From Gemmatimonadota bacterium (GTDB lineage Bacteria; Gemmatimonadota; Gemmatimonadetes; Longimicrobiales; Gaopeijiaceae): DNA of 6,813 bases. Position numbers and translations under genes: made by a program. This document shows positions 5,861 to 6,813 of the stretch, piece by piece. The notes under the pieces are model-generated. The model did no database searches. It was not told the origin of the DNA and worked only from the letters and a program-made list of their open reading frames with translations. The stretch's first letter is position 1, and every line of letters begins with the position of its first letter. The DNA lies in NCBI GenBank assembly GCA_007129525.1, contig SKVI01000170.1, positions 1 through 6,813 of the forward strand, given 5' to 3'.

Positions 5861-6462
5861 GACGAACCCCCGCCCTGGCGAGCCGAGGCCGCAGTCGCCG
5901 CCTCATGAGCCTGCGGAGCCTCTGAGTCCATCGGCTCGAGCCAGCGGGAGCTCTCCAGGGGCTCCACCTCCCGAAGGGAGTCGGAGAGCCCGTGGGACCC
6001 GGTCACGTTCCGAAGAAGTCGGCCGGACGAGGGCTCCACCATGTCGCCGGCCACCTCGGCCACCAGGTCGTGGACAAAGGGCCGCTCCCTCCACGCCGGG
6101 TGGGGGATCACCAGCCGGGGGCTCTCCACGGTGCGGCTCCCGTAGAAGATCAGGTCCACGTCCAGCGTCCGGGGGCCCTGCGGCACCGCCCGCACCCGTC
6201 CGGCGGCCGCTTCGGCGGCCTGGAGGATGTTCAGGAGGGACAGGGGCGCGAGGCGGGCCTCGGCCCGGAGCACCAGGTTCAGGAAATCCGGCTGCTCAAC
6301 GGGCCCCCAGGGCGCCGACTCCACCACCCGGGAGATGGCCCGGACGCGAAGACGACGGCTCAGGAAGTCCAGTCCCAACTCCAGGTGTCGCCTTCGGTCT
6401 CCCAGGTTCGATCCCAGCGCCAGCAGCACGGAGACAGGGGGCGTATGACCCCTTTGGCTCAT
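5854..6462 (-). CDS. folK: 2-amino-4-hydroxy-6-hydroxymethyldihydropteridine diphosphokinase (HPPK)
   Basis: FolK transfers pyrophosphate from ATP to 6-hydroxymethyl-7,8-dihydropterin, the step before dihydropteroate synthase in folate synthesis. Signatures are ALGSNLGDR (15-23), SAPWGPVEQPDFLNLV (49-64), GPRTLDVDLIFYG (96-108) and IPHPAWRERPFV (119-130). By comparison with E. coli HPPK, D101 and D103 are the Mg-binding pair, and R98, H121 and R127 match R92, H115 and R121. Residues after about 160 form an extra tail of some 40 residues ending GGGSSC, rich in Ala, Ser, Glu and Gly, absent from the ~160-residue E. coli enzyme. The ATG at 6462 overlaps the cupin stop (ATGA), with a G-rich GAGGGGG just upstream as ribosome binding site. 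The 3' end overlaps the aroB start. No folP or folB neighbour is visible. Confidence 0.95.
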   Translation of the reverse strand: MSQRGHTPPVSVLLALGSNLGDRRRHLELGLDFLSRRLRVRAISRVVESAPWGPVEQPDFLNLVLRAEARLAPLSLLNILQAAEAAAGRVRAVPQGPRTLDVDLIFYGSRTVESPRLVIPHPAWRERPFVHDLVAEVAGDMVEPSSGRLLRNVTGSHGLSDSLREVEPLESSRWLEPMDSEAPQAHEAATAASARQGGGSSC

Positions 6463-6813
6463 GCCCCCTCACTCCCCCCGACCGAGGACGCCCCGTCCGC
6501 CGGGGTCTCGGGCGTCGGCTCTGCCGGCTCGCTCGCAGAATCGCCGGGCGCCCGTCCGTAGCGGTCCTGGACCCGTACCACGTCATCCAGCTCCGCAGTC
6601 GAGGCCTCCAGGATGCGGCAGTCGGTCTCGGCGGTGATCCGGTGCAGGGTCCCGGGCTCGATCCGGATGCTCTGTCCCTCCAGGAGGGTCTGCTCGGTGA
6701 GGGCGCCCAGCCCGGCCCCCACCTCCAGTCGGAGCCGGCCCTCCAGGAGGTGCAGGGTCTCGTCCTTCTCCTCGTGGAACTGAAGGGAAAGCGCCTCCCC
6801 GGCCTTCACGAAG
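6459..6813 (-). CDS. Cupin-domain protein, similar to the C-terminal domain of type II mannose-phosphate isomerase/guanylyltransferase (5' end missing)
   Basis: The reading frame is open to the right edge, so the true start is probably outside. A GTG at 6809 is more likely an internal Val, because the preceding codon (Phe) also fits the family pattern FVKAGEALSLQFH. The visible 117 residues show a single cupin barrel: LSLQFHEEKDETLHLLEGRL (9-28) is motif 1 and EPGTLHRI (52-59) is motif 2. ELDDVVRVQDRYGR (74-87) is typical of the end of such barrels. Candidate metal ligands are H13, E18 and H57; the second His of the usual HxH is Glu here. The last 30 residues are Ala/Pro/Glu/Ser-rich and probably disordered. 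Such cupins occur in sugar-phosphate isomerases and stand-alone small proteins; the substrate cannot be assigned. It overlaps folK by 4 bases, so it is co-translated with the folate-shikimate block. Confidence 0.8.
   Translation of the reverse strand, partial: FVKAGEALSLQFHEEKDETLHLLEGRLRLEVGAGLGALTEQTLLEGQSIRIEPGTLHRITAETDCRILEASTAELDDVVRVQDRYGRAPGDSASEPAEPTPETPADGASSVGGSEGA

Noticed and set aside
4695..5906. 403-codon minus-strand frame overlapping aroB
   Set aside because: Out-of-frame shadow of aroB, dominated by Gly and Arg. The aroB frame carries every catalytic motif.
4721..5908. 395-codon plus-strand frame over aroB
   Set aside because: A mirror frame of a highly conserved enzyme. 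Its His/Gln/Gly-rich product has no domain.

Overview
The window is a high-GC bacterial chromosomal segment. Every supportable gene lies on the minus strand, so transcription runs from high to low coordinates. It holds seven coding regions, five complete and two cut by the window edges, and two clear gene-free gaps of about 130 and 180 bases. No RNA gene, insertion sequence, prophage, CRISPR array or origin was seen. The GC-rich coding, the metabolic housekeeping genes and the use of one GTG start suggest a free-living high-GC bacterium. The style resembles Gemmatimonadota or a similar phylum, but this taxonomic guess is weak.

Region 1 (6813 down to 4661) is a tightly packed biosynthetic block: a cupin-domain protein (5' end off the window), folK and aroB. 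The stop of the cupin gene overlaps the folK start (ATGA), and the folK stop overlaps the aroB GTG start by 7 bases, so translation is probably coupled. FolK (folate pathway) and AroB (shikimate pathway) both contribute to folate and aromatic metabolism, since shikimate-derived p-aminobenzoate joins the FolK product in folate.

Region 2 (4664 down to 2815) is a separate single-gene unit encoding an AMP-forming acyl-CoA synthetase. It has an unusually good sigma-70-like promoter (TTGACG, 17 bases, TATAGT) whose -35 overlaps the aroB stop codon. A leader of about 150 bases and a Shine-Dalgarno-supported ATG follow. A strong hairpin without a U-tract lies 26 bases beyond the stop.

Region 3 (2794 down to 1) is a likely operon of three genes. 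The first encodes a 636-residue NYN-nuclease protein with two OST-HTH/LOTUS domains and a C-terminal helix-hairpin-helix module. The second is mpg, a 3-methyladenine DNA glycosylase. The third is the first 27 codons of a probable NhaC-type Na+/H+ antiporter. A near-perfect dyad containing GAAC-N4-GTTC, the form of the Gram-positive LexA (SOS) box, lies 26 bases before the NYN gene.

The most interesting elements are the NYN-LOTUS-LOTUS-HhH protein and the SOS-box-like dyad in front of it, with a DNA-repair glycosylase directly downstream. Together they suggest, without proving it, a damage-responsive unit that links RNA processing to DNA repair.
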